A model generated the notes under the pieces. It did no database searches. It was not told where the DNA came from and saw nothing but the letters and a program-made list of their open reading frames with translations. Made by a program: the position numbers and the translations under genes. This document shows, piece by piece, positions 15,784 to 23,388 of a stretch of 23,796 nucleotides of DNA; positions within the stretch are counted from its first letter, which is position 1, and each line of letters begins with the position of its first letter. This DNA is from Deltaproteobacteria bacterium (GTDB lineage: Bacteria > Myxococcota > UBA796 > SXON01): positions 1 to 23,796 of the forward strand of contig CANKNP010000027.1 in assembly GCA_947483545.1 (NCBI GenBank), in the 5' to 3' direction.

Positions 15784-16944
15784 CTACGCCCGTTCAACCT
15801 CGTACCCCAGCCGCTCGATGCCGCCGCGGACCGCCTCGAGCCCCTCGAAGCCCTCCCCCCAGCGTACGGTCACCCGGCCCGTTTCAAGGTCCACCTCGAC
15901 AGATTGAACGCCCACAACGGCGCCCACCTTGCGGCCCACCTTGACTCGGCACGCATCGCAGGTCATGCCTTTCACCAAGACGACGGCGGATCCGAGCGAC
16001 GTGACACTGGATTCGGGGGCCCGCACCTCGGCCGGCGCCTCATCGGCGGCGGCTGCGATCCGGTATCGGCCGTGCGCCACCCACCCCCAGGAGACAGCGG
16101 CGAGCAGCAGCCCGGCTGCGACGGTCAACGCGATGGCGTTCACCCCCATGATCGCCATCATGCTGCCGATCATCCCCGCCGGCATGCCGCCCATCATGCC
16201 GGCCATGAGCGCCATCGCGGAGACCATCACGGGATTGTCGTGATCCGGGTGGCCTTCGTGCTCGTCGAGCAGGCCGGCGAGCCAGCCGCCCAACATGCCG
16301 CCGATCATCGTCCCGAACATGCCGTACATCATCGGCGCCATCATCACGGGGTGACCGAGATCGCTGCCCATCAGGAGCGCCATGGCCATGGTGAGCCCGA
16401 GCAGGATCACCGAGGCGAGGGCGAGCAGCACGCCGACGCGATCGGGCATCCGGAGCGCTTGCTGGTCGAGCGGCACGGGGCGCTGATCCGGGCCGATGAC
16501 CCGGCCGCGCTTGTCGATGTGAGGGAGGCGCTCGACGCGCAGCGGGTGGACCCACCCAACAAGCAAATGGGCGCCTCCGAAGAGCACGAACGCGCCGCAG
16601 ACGGCCCACCAGGGCACCGTCATCAGCCCGAGCCCCGCCACGGCCGTGCCGACGAGCCCGGCCGCGATGGCGCCGATCATGGACCCCATCGAGGAGAGCA
16701 CGCCCATGTCGAGGTCGGAGCAGCGGTCCTCCTCCATCATGGCGCCGAGGAGTCCACCGGTGCGGGCGCCGAAGAGGCAGGACCAAGCCCCATAGAACAC
16801 CAGCTGGAGCAGCACCATGTCCATCGGCTTCGAGGCGAAGACCAGACCTGACAGCCCAGCGCCGACGAGGGTGAACGCGGAAAAGCCGAGGAAGACGTTG
16901 CGGGCGAGGCGACGGCGGGCCTGGAACATGGGTTTCGTGCTCAC
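15784..16944 (-). CDS. Polytopic Met/His-rich membrane protein with C-terminal HMA domain
   Basis: Encodes 386 residues. About eight hydrophobic helices occupy residues 15-290. The second half is extraordinarily Met-rich: 17 Met in residues 201-266, arranged within GxxxG-type helices (MMYGMFGTMIGGMLGG and GMMGGMPAGMIGSMM). The loop between these helices is the acidic/His cluster DEHEGHPDHDN (228-238). After a linker, residues about 318-386 form a heavy-metal-associated domain with GMTCDAC (Cys329, Cys332) and the usual closing GIERLGYEVE. This suggests Cu(I) or Ag(I) binding and possibly movement through the membrane, with the HMA domain as a cytoplasmic dock; that is inference. The start is GTG 16944, with ATG 16929 as an alternative. 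It lies 130 bp downstream of copA on the same strand. I do not recognise a named family. Confidence 0.85.
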   Translation of the reverse strand: MSTKPMFQARRRLARNVFLGFSAFTLVGAGLSGLVFASKPMDMVLLQLVFYGAWSCLFGARTGGLLGAMMEEDRCSDLDMGVLSSMGSMIGAIAAGLVGTAVAGLGLMTVPWWAVCGAFVLFGGAHLLVGWVHPLRVERLPHIDKRGRVIGPDQRPVPLDQQALRMPDRVGVLLALASVILLGLTMAMALLMGSDLGHPVMMAPMMYGMFGTMIGGMLGGWLAGLLDEHEGHPDHDNPVMVSAMALMAGMMGGMPAGMIGSMMAIMGVNAIALTVAAGLLLAAVSWGWVAHGRYRIAAAADEAPAEVRAPESSVTSLGSAVVLVKGMTCDACRVKVGRKVGAVVGVQSVEVDLETGRVTVRWGEGFEGLEAVRGGIERLGYEVERA

Positions 16945-17062
16945 ACCCAGAAGTTCCTGGCCTGCCGGTTCGCTCCCGGGAGACCGCGCCGGTGCGAAGC
17001 GGCGTTCTGCGGCCGGCGGAAACGGCGCTTGGATCGGGGTGAGCCGCCCGCGGCGTCCACCC

Positions 17063-17081
17063 GGGGTACGGGCACTACCCC
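17063..17081. terminator. Inverted repeat spanning the copA stop codon
   Basis: GGGGTA at 17063-17068 and TACCCC at 17076-17081 pair around a 7-nt loop; the copA TAG lies within it. It could be an attenuating hairpin between copA and the next gene. The half-sites are the same as in the CsoR operators but in everted order, so I do not call it an operator. Confidence 0.35.
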
Positions 17082-19780
17082 TCCTCCTTGGGCGTGAACC
17101 CCCGGAGCCGGAGCGCGTTGGCGACGACGGTGACAGAGGAGAACGCCATCGCGCCGGAGGCGATCATCGGGGAGAGCAGGCCCAATGCCGCGACCGGGAT
17201 GCCGACGGTGTTGTAGGCGAACGCCCAGAAGAGGTTCTGCTTGATGATCCGGATGGTGGCCTTCGAGAGCTCGATCGCGGTCGCGACTTTGGCGATGTCG
17301 CCCTTGATCAACGTGAGCGCTGCGGCCTCCATCGCGATGTCCGTGCCGGTGCCAATCGCGAAAGACACGTCCGCCGCGGCGAGCGCGGGGGCGTCGTTGA
17401 TGCCGTCCCCGACCATCCCAACGACCTTGCCCTCCGCCTGGAGCTTGCGGACGAGGGCGACCTTCTCGCCAGGCGAGGCCTCAGCCAGCACGTTGTCGAT
17501 CCCGACCGCCTTCGCGATGGCCTCGCCTGTACGCCGGTTGTCGCCCGTCGCCATGATGAGCTGCACGCCCATCTTGTGGAGCCGCGCGATGGCCCCCGCA
17601 GAGGTCTCCTTCAGCGTGTCTGCCACGCCGATCACCGCCAGCGCCTTCCCGTCCATGGCCGCGAGGATCGCGGTGCGGCCTTGCTCTTCGATGGTGACAG
17701 CCGCCGCCTCCAACGTGGTGAGGTCTACCCCGGCCTCCCGAAGGAGCCGCCGGTTACCAACGAGCACGACCTTCTGCGCCTCAGGTGCGCCCGCCTTCTG
17801 CGCGCCGAGCGTGGCCCGAACGCCCTGGCCGGTCACTGAGGTGAACTCCGCCGCATCTACCAGCACAAGCCCTCGAGCCTTCGCGTGGCCAACGATCGCT
17901 TCGCCCAGCGGGTGCTCGGAGTAGCGCTCCGCAGCGGCGATGAGCGCCAGCACCTCGTCTTCACCGCCGGGGCCGACCCGCACGATGTCGGTCACGACGG
18001 GTTGGCCGCGGGTGAGGGTCCCCGTTTTGTCGAAGATCAGGACGTCGATCTTCTGGGCACGCTCCAACGCCTGGGCGTTGCGTACGAGGATGCCGTTCTC
18101 TGCCGCTTTGCCGGTCCCGACCATGATGGCTGTTGGCGTGGCGAGGCCGAGCGCGCAGGGACAAGCAATCACGAGCACCGCGACAGTGGGCAGCATGGCG
18201 CTGACGAACCCCGTGCCCGCGAGCATCCAGCCGACGAACGTGAAGCCCGCTGCGATCAGCACGCCGGGGACGAAGCGCCCGGACACCTCATCCGCGAGCC
18301 GCTGGATGGGCGCCTTGGAGCCCTGCGCGTCCTCGACCATCCGGATGATCTGCGCCAGCGCGGTGTCGGCGCCAACCCGCGTGGCCTCGATGATCAGGCG
18401 CCCGTTCCGGTTCACGGTGGCCCCGATGACCGGATCCCCCGGGCCCCGCAGCACCGCGAGGCTCTCGCCCGTGATCATCGACTCGTCCACGGCCGAGCTG
18501 CCCTCGGTGACGCGTCCGTCCACGGGGATGCGCTCCCCCGGCCGTACGACGATGCGGTCACCGACGAGCACATCGTCGATGGGGATCTCCGATTCGACGC
18601 CCTCGCGCAGCACGGTGGCGGTCCGGGGCTGCAAGCCGGCGAGCTTCCGGATCGCGTCGTTCGCCTGCGTCTTGGCGCGATCCTCCAGGTATTTTCCGAG
18701 CAGGATGAGCGTGATGATCACGCCCGCGGTCTCGAAGTAGAGCGCCATGGCCCCGCCGCCGAGAAAGAACATCGCGTAGACGCTGTACGCGTAGGCTGCA
18801 CCCGTGCCGATGGCGATGAGCGTGTCCATGTTGGCGGCGCCGCCCCGCGCGAGCCTCCAAGCGACACGGAAAAAGCTGCGGCCCGTCCAGAAGACCACCG
18901 GTGTCGTCAGCACGAGCTGAACCACGGCCGCGCCCGGGAACATGAGGTCGAACATCGCGATGGCGAGCACCGGCGCCGTAAGGACCGCGGCGACGATCAG
19001 CTTCCGCTTGAGCTCTTGAAGGTGGTCTTGCTCGCGAAGCCGGACCGCATCCGGGCGCTCGACCTCGGCTTGCGCGTGCAGCCCGTACCCGGCCCGCTCG
19101 ACCGACGCGATGAGCGCCGCGTCCGTCCCGCTCCCTCGCACCGTGGCCTTGTGGTTCGCCAGGTTCACCACGGCGCTCTCGATCCCCGGCACCGCCTTGA
19201 GCGCGTTCTCGACCCGCATCACGCAGGACGCACACGTCATGCCCTCCACGCGAAACGTGCGGTTCGCGGACGCGGCAGGCCTTGGGTCCATGGCTTTGTA
19301 CCCTGCCTTCTCGACCGCCGCGAACAGGTCCCGAAACGTCGCGTCCCCCTCCACCGTAGCCTTCATCGTGGCGATGTTGACGCCGGCCGAGGTCACCCCT
19401 TGGACCTTGCGAAGCGCCTTCTCGACCCTGCTGGCGCAGGAGGCGCAGGTCATGCCCTCGACCGGGAACGTGAGCTTGCCGGGGATGGCATCGTCGGGAG
19501 CGCGGTTGGGCGGCGGGCTAGGCGACACCCGCACGTCGGGTCCAAGCGCCCGAATCGCTGCGGCCAGCCGCTCGAACAGGCTCGGCTTCTCGGCTTGGAT
19601 CGGGTCGAGTCGAAGGATGACGGAGCCCGTGATCGGGTTGGCCGCGACGTCAAGCACGCCGGGCTCGCCGAAGAGGGCCTGCGCCAGTTGCCGGGCGATG
19701 CCGGTTGAGCCCTTCACCACCGGAACGTGCAAGCGCAGGCGGGTGCGGAGCGCGTGTTCGACGGTGAAATTTGGGGTCAT
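17075..19780 (-). CDS. copA: P1B-type Cu(I)-exporting ATPase
   Basis: Encodes 901 residues. It pumps monovalent copper (or silver) out of the cytoplasm at the cost of ATP. Order: a Cys-less HMA-like region (about 8-60), two HMA domains with GMTCASC (C112/C115 and C183/C186), then eight expected membrane helices. Catalytic marks are TGES (438-441), the transmembrane CPC (540-542), phosphorylated Asp584 in DKTGTLT, the SEHPLGEA His-Pro (623-624) and GDGINDAP (791-798). Subclass residues YN (856-857) and MAFSS (878-882) agree with the Cu(I) P1B-1 group. ATG 19780 starts 4 bp after the upstream gene's stop; a longer frame would cover that gene. Position in the csoR-led run supports copper control. 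Confidence 0.97.
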   Translation of the reverse strand: MTPNFTVEHALRTRLRLHVPVVKGSTGIARQLAQALFGEPGVLDVAANPITGSVILRLDPIQAEKPSLFERLAAAIRALGPDVRVSPSPPPNRAPDDAIPGKLTFPVEGMTCASCASRVEKALRKVQGVTSAGVNIATMKATVEGDATFRDLFAAVEKAGYKAMDPRPAASANRTFRVEGMTCASCVMRVENALKAVPGIESAVVNLANHKATVRGSGTDAALIASVERAGYGLHAQAEVERPDAVRLREQDHLQELKRKLIVAAVLTAPVLAIAMFDLMFPGAAVVQLVLTTPVVFWTGRSFFRVAWRLARGGAANMDTLIAIGTGAAYAYSVYAMFFLGGGAMALYFETAGVIITLILLGKYLEDRAKTQANDAIRKLAGLQPRTATVLREGVESEIPIDDVLVGDRIVVRPGERIPVDGRVTEGSSAVDESMITGESLAVLRGPGDPVIGATVNRNGRLIIEATRVGADTALAQIIRMVEDAQGSKAPIQRLADEVSGRFVPGVLIAAGFTFVGWMLAGTGFVSAMLPTVAVLVIACPCALGLATPTAIMVGTGKAAENGILVRNAQALERAQKIDVLIFDKTGTLTRGQPVVTDIVRVGPGGEDEVLALIAAAERYSEHPLGEAIVGHAKARGLVLVDAAEFTSVTGQGVRATLGAQKAGAPEAQKVVLVGNRRLLREAGVDLTTLEAAAVTIEEQGRTAILAAMDGKALAVIGVADTLKETSAGAIARLHKMGVQLIMATGDNRRTGEAIAKAVGIDNVLAEASPGEKVALVRKLQAEGKVVGMVGDGINDAPALAAADVSFAIGTGTDIAMEAAALTLIKGDIAKVATAIELSKATIRIIKQNLFWAFAYNTVGIPVAALGLLSPMIASGAMAFSSVTVVANALRLRGFTPKEEG

Positions 19781-19784
19781 GGGG

Positions 19785-20300
19785 TCATCCGGGGAGCTTG
19801 AGGGTTTGGATCTGGCGGCGGTGGGTCCACACGCCGAAGCCGACGAGCGCCCAGACCCACCAGAAGCGGATCGGGTCGCGCAGCGCGGCTCGGAAAACCC
19901 AGACGTGGACCCAGCCCAAGAGACCCAGGTAGATCCACCGGGCGCCGCGCTCAGCGAGCTCGGCCCGGCGGGCGTCACGCTGCTCCACAAGGGTAGTCGC
20001 GAACGTGGCGGCGTCCATCTTGCCGAGCAGCGGGCTGGCCTGCGCGTCGATGAGCAGGAGCGCGGGGTGATCGTCCGTGAGCCAGGGGTCGTAGAACACG
20101 GAGAGGCGCGCCTGCTGCCGATCGATGGTGACCCGGCGGACGCCACGGAGCGCGCCCAACGCCCGCTCCAGCTTGGTCGCCAACGCGGACGCGTAGAGCA
20201 GCGGCGGGATGTGAAGCCGCAGGTACCCGGCGGATCGCTTGAGCACGAGGATCTCGCGCGGCCAAGTGCCGTGATCGGTACGGCGGATCTCGCCGTTCAC
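19785..20300 (-). CDS. Cys-less HMA-like domain protein with two membrane helices
   Basis: Encodes 171 residues from GTG 20300, overlapping the upstream stop as GTGA. Residues about 25-72 ([47 protein letters not shown], read in pieces) have the beta-alpha-beta pattern of a heavy-metal-associated fold but no CxxC. This closely parallels the first 60 residues of CopA next door ([30 protein letters not shown]). The C-terminus has two hydrophobic helices (about 122-139 and 146-160), and the segment between about 105 and 120 is charged. It may be a membrane-bound partner or scaffold for CopA. The HMA_2-type assignment is pattern-based and moderate; the lack of Cys argues against direct CxxC metal transfer. 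Confidence 0.72.
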   Translation of the reverse strand: MNGEIRRTDHGTWPREILVLKRSAGYLRLHIPPLLYASALATKLERALGALRGVRRVTIDRQQARLSVFYDPWLTDDHPALLLIDAQASPLLGKMDAATFATTLVEQRDARRAELAERGARWIYLGLLGWVHVWVFRAALRDPIRFWWVWALVGFGVWTHRRQIQTLKLPG

Positions 20301-20590
20301 GGCTTGCTCACCGGCGGGGTGGCCGTCAACCCCGGGGGTTCAACGGGCCGCGCCCGGTGGCCGCTCGAGTCAGGCCCGCCCTCCAGCACGTCGGCGAGGC
20401 GCTGCGGCGGGCCGTCGGGCAGCGCGTCCCGCACCGCATCCTTGAGCCGAAGCACCCGGCGGGTCGCACCCTTCAACAGCCACCGGCCGATCTGATCCTG
20501 GGGGATCCCCCTCTTCTGGGCGGCGTAGCCAACGGCGACCCCCGCCCCGAACAGGCCGAGGGTGAACGCACCTGCGATCTTCCAATTCAT
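20297..20590 (-). CDS. Small one-helix membrane protein in the copper operon
   Basis: Encodes 97 residues. It opens MNWKIAGAFTLGLFGAGVAVGYAAQKRG, a single Gly-rich membrane helix at about 4-23, followed by a basic amphipathic part (WLLKGATRRVLRLKDAVRDAL) and a Pro-rich tail. No metal-binding motif is visible and I do not recognise a family. ATG 20590 overlaps the ferredoxin stop by ATGA, and its own stop overlaps the next start as GTGA, so it is firmly embedded in the operon. The longer frame upstream of ATG 20590 covers the ferredoxin gene and was not used. It shares its general plan, a short N-terminal helix then a charged cytoplasmic tail, with the gene at 21067-21324. Confidence 0.78.
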   Translation of the reverse strand: MNWKIAGAFTLGLFGAGVAVGYAAQKRGIPQDQIGRWLLKGATRRVLRLKDAVRDALPDGPPQRLADVLEGGPDSSGHRARPVEPPGLTATPPVSKP

Positions 20591-20871
20591 GGGGTCCACT
20601 CCACCGTGACATCGCCGTTGACCCGAGCCATACATCCGAACCGCTCGCCGGGCAGAAAATGCAGCTTGGCGCGCTTGGACACCTCCAGGGCGTCGGGCGC
20701 CGACAGGTTCGCCTCGCCCTCCCAGATCAGCGCCCGGCACTTGCCGCACGCGGGGGTGATCCCGCAGCACTGCACCTCGGTCTCTCCCGCCAAAGCCGCT
20801 GCTTCAAGTAGGGAAGTTCCCCGTTCGACATCCACGACCATCCCGGAGGGCTCAAAGGTCACACAGGGCAT
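20587..20871 (-). CDS. Plant-type [2Fe-2S] ferredoxin
   Basis: Encodes 94 residues. The beta-grasp ferredoxin pattern is clear: N-terminal strands with VDVERGTSLLEAAALAG, then the cluster loop CCGITPACGKC, in which Cys36, Cys42 and Cys45 have the standard C-x5-C-x2-C spacing, and the distant fourth ligand Cys80 in ERFGCMARV. Cys35 is an additional neighbour. It would carry single electrons in the cytoplasm. ATG 20871 is chosen since GGAGG stands 5 nt before it; GTG 20883 would lie over the upstream gene. No reductase gene is nearby, so the electron donor and acceptor are unknown. Its presence inside a copper-export operon is unusual, because Fe-S proteins are themselves copper targets. Confidence 0.9.
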   Translation of the reverse strand: MPCVTFEPSGMVVDVERGTSLLEAAALAGETEVQCCGITPACGKCRALIWEGEANLSAPDALEVSKRAKLHFLPGERFGCMARVNGDVTVEWTP

Positions 20872-20872
20872 C

Positions 20873-21067
20873 TCACCCTCCACTCAACAGGGCCATTCCG
20901 CACTTCGGGCAGTCCCCACCGTGATCCTGCACCACCTCCGGGTGCATCGGGCAGCTCCACGCCCCGACGACCGCGGGGATGCTCTCCGCCGCGGCGTCGA
21001 TGGCCTCGCGGGCGGGGTTCACCGCCGAGGCGCAGGCCGCGAATACGAGGGGCAGGAGTCGAACCAT
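20873..21067 (-). CDS. Small CPMHPE-type heavy-metal-binding protein, probably exported
   Basis: Encodes 64 residues. The C-terminal half is a heavy-metal-binding domain of the type often attached to CusA/CusB and P1B ATPases: WSCPMHPEVVQDHGGDCPKCGMAL, here described as CPMHPE at 39-44 and CPKCGM at 53-58. Cys39, Met41, His42, Cys53, Cys56 and Met58 are likely ligands. The N-terminus MVRLLPLVFAACAS is hydrophobic and resembles a short lipoprotein signal with Cys12, though Phe at the -3 position is not ideal. The start ATG 21067 shares one base with the previous stop. If exported, this would be a periplasmic metal chaperone or buffer; if not, a membrane-anchored cytosolic one. Confidence 0.83.
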   Translation of the reverse strand: MVRLLPLVFAACASAVNPAREAIDAAAESIPAVVGAWSCPMHPEVVQDHGGDCPKCGMALLSGG

Positions 21068-21324
21068 CAGGCCGGCGTCGATTCCGCTGGAGTGCCCTTC
21101 GCCTTGGCCTCTTCTTCCTCGCGGATCTCGGCGATGAGGTCGGAGAACTTCTCGCTCTGCTGGTGGTAGGCCTCGCGGCCCTTCTCGAGCAGGCCGGAGC
21201 TGCCCTTCATCGCGCCGCGCAAGAGTGGGCGCGCGACCTCGCGGATCTTCGGCCAGTTCTTGGTGACCACAACGCCCACGGCGATACCGAGCGTGAAGGG
21301 GAGGATGTAGTTGCGGAAAGCCAT
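21067..21324 (-). CDS. Small membrane-anchored protein with charged coiled tail
   Basis: Encodes 85 residues. An N-terminal helix (YILPFTLGIAVGVVV, about 6-20) is followed by a basic stretch (NWPKIREVARPLLRGAMKG) and a long charged, probably coiled-coil helix ending in EEEEAKAKG. The general plan resembles DUF5132- or YtxH-like proteins, but I am not sure of either. It contains no Cys or obvious metal motif. It lies 31 bp after csoR and is the first structural gene of the run. Genes of this kind in metal operons may act as envelope scaffolds, which is speculation. Confidence 0.78.
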   Translation of the reverse strand: MAFRNYILPFTLGIAVGVVVTKNWPKIREVARPLLRGAMKGSSGLLEKGREAYHQQSEKFSDLIAEIREEEEAKAKGTPAESTPA

Positions 21325-21355
21325 GAGGGATGCTCCAGGGGAGGGGAGGGGAGGG

Positions 21356-21658
21356 TCAACGGGCCTTGCCGTTTTCCCAGTCGAAAAGCGTCAGGATCTC
21401 AGCGACCTTCTCGGCGCGCTGCTCCGGCGTGCCATCGGCGAAGGCCTCCGTCACGCAGGTGTTGAGGTATGCCGAGAGGATGTTCCGCTCCACGCGCCGG
21501 ATCGCGGCGTGGACCGCCCGCGTTTGCGTCAAGATGTCTACACAGTATCGGCCCTCCACGACCATCGATCGGATGCCCCGAATCTGCCCTTCAATCCGGG
21601 CCAACCCCTCCAGTTCGGCAGTGTGATCGGGCATCTTGCAGGGGGTCTTGGCGTTCAT
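21356..21658 (-). CDS. csoR: CsoR/RcnR-family metal-sensing repressor
   Basis: Encodes 100 residues of the all-helical DUF156 family. Such repressors are tetramers that release DNA when metal, formaldehyde or persulfide modifies their Cys-based site. Typical sequence: ARIEGQIRGIRSMVVEGRYCVDILTQTRAVHAAIRRVERNIL in pieces, then YLNTCV. The first ligand Cys lies in RYCVDIL and the last in NTCV. The usual His 24 residues after the first Cys (as in HxxxC) is Tyr. Cys7 and His12 in the N-terminal tail (TPCKMPDH) could replace it. ATG 21658 has GGAG 5 nt before it; the frame open further upstream covers an opposite gene. The promoter carries its own operator, so autoregulation is likely. Confidence 0.93.
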   Translation of the reverse strand: MNAKTPCKMPDHTAELEGLARIEGQIRGIRSMVVEGRYCVDILTQTRAVHAAIRRVERNILSAYLNTCVTEAFADGTPEQRAEKVAEILTLFDWENGKAR

Positions 21659-21687
21659 GACAGCTCCAGGATGCAGAAGACATCGCC

Positions 21688-21716
21688 GGTATACCCCATC
21701 CGGGGTAGGGTAGCAA
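21688..21716 (-). promoter_or_regulatory. csoR operon promoter with CsoR-type operator in the spacer
   Basis: Read on the minus strand: -35 TTGCTA (21711-21716), 17-bp spacer, -10 TATACC (21688-21693). The palindrome TACCCC-N4-GGGGTA occupies 21692-21707, overlapping the -10 box. Bound repressor would block RNA polymerase. The predicted start of transcription is near 21681, 23 bp ahead of the csoR ATG. Confidence 0.82.
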
Positions 21717-21745
21717 CACGAGGTGAACGGTGACCTGGAGACGAC

Positions 21746-22456
21746 ATGCCTCATGACCCAAGCGCCAAAGCCGAGCCAGTTCGCGAACTGCACTGGGACG
21801 AAGACAGCTTCCCGCTGCTCCGGCTGATCGACGCCGTCCGCACCGATGAAGCCCGCCTCCGCGAGAAGGTCGAGCTTCGTCGCGGTTTGTTGGCCATTGA
21901 GACTGGGCTTGAGGGCGCCGCGCTCACCCACGCGCTGGCGCAGGATCTGATCTTCGACGCCAAGCTCCGATCCGCGACCATCGGCGCCGGTTTTGCATTG
22001 CCCTGGATGATCCCGCTCCTCGGCTTCTGGGGCACGCTCGCGTTGACCGTACTCGGCGCTGCTTGGTGGCAGACCGTCAACGAGGTCGAGCTGGTCTACG
22101 AGCTGGCCTACGTCTACCGCTCGCGTCTGGAGCCCGACCGCCTGCGCCTCACGTCCTTCTGGCTCGTACAGCTCACGAACTACGACGACCTTCGGGAGCG
22201 GGCGCTCGAGACCGGCGTGAGCCTCACCGTCCGCAAGCTCGTCGAGAAGCTGATCGCCGTGGGGCTGATGCGCGCCTCCGGGGCGACGGCGCACTCGCTG
22301 ATCCGGAGCGGTAGGACCGGCGGCCCCCCCCGGCAGCCCTGGTTCGTGCGCGCCACCGAGTACATCGGTGTCCCGGTGTGCTTTTACGTCGGCTGGAAGA
22401 GCACAAGTGCTGTGGGTCGCCGGGCGCTGGCCTACTTTGAGGACGAACAAAACTGA
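21746..22456 (+). CDS. Hypothetical membrane-associated protein
   Basis: Encodes 236 residues from ATG 21746, with GGAG at 21737-21740. The N-terminal 75 residues are charged and helical. Residues about 77-108 are hydrophobic ([32 protein letters not shown]), enough for one helix or a helical hairpin. A basic/aromatic region follows ([19 protein letters not shown]), then a second Gly-rich part ([13 protein letters not shown]) and a final hydrophobic segment at about 205-217 ([12 protein letters not shown]). The layout has a faint likeness to EcsC-type proteins, which I would not assert. It is divergent from csoR, 87 bp apart, so the CsoR operator might influence it, but no promoter pointing this way was recognised. 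Confidence 0.72.
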   Translation: MPHDPSAKAEPVRELHWDEDSFPLLRLIDAVRTDEARLREKVELRRGLLAIETGLEGAALTHALAQDLIFDAKLRSATIGAGFALPWMIPLLGFWGTLALTVLGAAWWQTVNEVELVYELAYVYRSRLEPDRLRLTSFWLVQLTNYDDLRERALETGVSLTVRKLVEKLIAVGLMRASGATAHSLIRSGRTGGPPRQPWFVRATEYIGVPVCFYVGWKSTSAVGRRALAYFEDEQN

Positions 22457-22476
22457 GCCCCTCCCTTATGTTCGAT

Positions 22477-22509
22477 GGCGCCGCACCCGCCCCCCAGATT
22501 AGCGGCGCC
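22477..22509. terminator. 8-bp inverted repeat in the spacer before the dehydrogenase gene
   Basis: GGCGCCGC (22477-22484) and GCGGCGCC (22502-22509) are perfect complements separated by 17 nt. There is no T-run. It may be a factor-assisted terminator for the upstream gene or a 5' leader hairpin of the dehydrogenase. Confidence 0.35.
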
Positions 22510-22527
22510 GCTCCCTCGGAGTCCTCG

Positions 22528-23388
22528 ATGAACATCTCTCGCATCGGCGTGGTCGGCGCTGGCCAGATGGGCAATGGCATCGCGCAAACCGCTGCCGCCG
22601 CTGGTTTTTCGGTCACCTGCTCGGACCTGGACGAGGCCGCGATCAACCGCGGCCAGGCGACCGTGTCCGGATCGCTCGCCCGGCTCGTGAAGAAAGGCAC
22701 GATCACCTCCGATGTGGCGGCGGAGATCTCGGGACGGATCACCTGGACCACGTCCACTGCCGCCCATGCCGACGCAGACTTGATCGTCGAGGCCGCGAGC
22801 GAGAACGTGGAGCTGAAGCTGCGGATCTTTCGGGAGCTGTGCGCGCTGGCCAAGCCCGAGTGCATCCTGGCGTCCAACACGTCGAGCATCTCCATCACCA
22901 AGATCGCGAGCGCCACGCGCCGGCCCGGTCAGGTCGTCGGCATGCATTTCATGAACCCCGTGCCATTGATGCAGCTCGTGGAGCTGATCCGCGGGATGGC
23001 GACGACGGAGGAGACCTACGCGGCCGTCAAGGCCTGCGCCGAGAAGATGGGCAAGACCACCGTATTGGGTCGCGACATGCCGGGGTTCATCGTGAACCGT
23101 GTGCTCATGCCGTACATCAACGAGGCGGCTCAGGCCCTGTACGAGGGCATCGGCAGCGTCGAGGACATCGACATCGCCATGAAGCTCGGCACCAACGTGC
23201 CGATGGGCCCGCTCACGCTCGCGGACTTCATCGGCCTCGACACCTGCCTCGCGATCATGGAGGTGTTGCACGATGGGCTCGGGGACTCGAAGTACCGACC
23301 CTCGCCGCTGCTCCGGAAGTACGTGGAGGCCGGATGGCTGGGCCGCAAGACCCAGCGCGGGTTCTACGCCTACCCGGCGAAAGCATGA
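22528..23388 (+). CDS. hbd: 3-hydroxybutyryl-CoA dehydrogenase
   Basis: Encodes 286 residues, the typical length of single-function HBD/PaaH enzymes. It interconverts 3-hydroxyacyl-CoA and acetoacyl-CoA with NAD(P), in butanoyl-CoA metabolism, fatty-acid oxidation or PHB-related routes. The Rossmann motif is [14 protein letters not shown] (6-19), followed by [16 protein letters not shown] (116-120) and the catalytic His140 in GMHFMNPVP with its partner Glu152 in LVELIRG. The C-terminal dimer domain starts around [18 protein letters not shown] and includes [12 protein letters not shown] and the [12 protein letters not shown] end. ATG 22528 is chosen since GGAG lies 6 nt before it; an ATG 60 nt earlier would add an unrelated tail. 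It overlaps the next gene as ATGA. Confidence 0.96.
   Translation: MNISRIGVVGAGQMGNGIAQTAAAAGFSVTCSDLDEAAINRGQATVSGSLARLVKKGTITSDVAAEISGRITWTTSTAAHADADLIVEAASENVELKLRIFRELCALAKPECILASNTSSISITKIASATRRPGQVVGMHFMNPVPLMQLVELIRGMATTEETYAAVKACAEKMGKTTVLGRDMPGFIVNRVLMPYINEAAQALYEGIGSVEDIDIAMKLGTNVPMGPLTLADFIGLDTCLAIMEVLHDGLGDSKYRPSPLLRKYVEAGWLGRKTQRGFYAYPAKA

Noticed and set aside
17053..17081. GGGGTA-N7-TACCCC near the copA stop, with a partial TACCCCGG-TGG match on the minus strand, as a third CsoR operator ahead of the Met-rich protein gene
   Set aside because: The half-sites are in everted order, the spacing is different, the second half of the operator consensus is missing and no TTGCTA or TATNCC boxes are found at the right distance. 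More likely a hairpin or chance.
17885..19708. 607-codon plus-strand open frame opposite copA
   Set aside because: Composition is Asp/His/Arg-rich and mirrors the antisense of CopA, whose motifs are complete on the minus strand.
19781..20146. Longer CopA N-terminus starting upstream of 19780
   Set aside because: The added residues are a shadow of the adjacent HMA-like gene; the HMA-like domain of CopA begins directly after ATG 19780.
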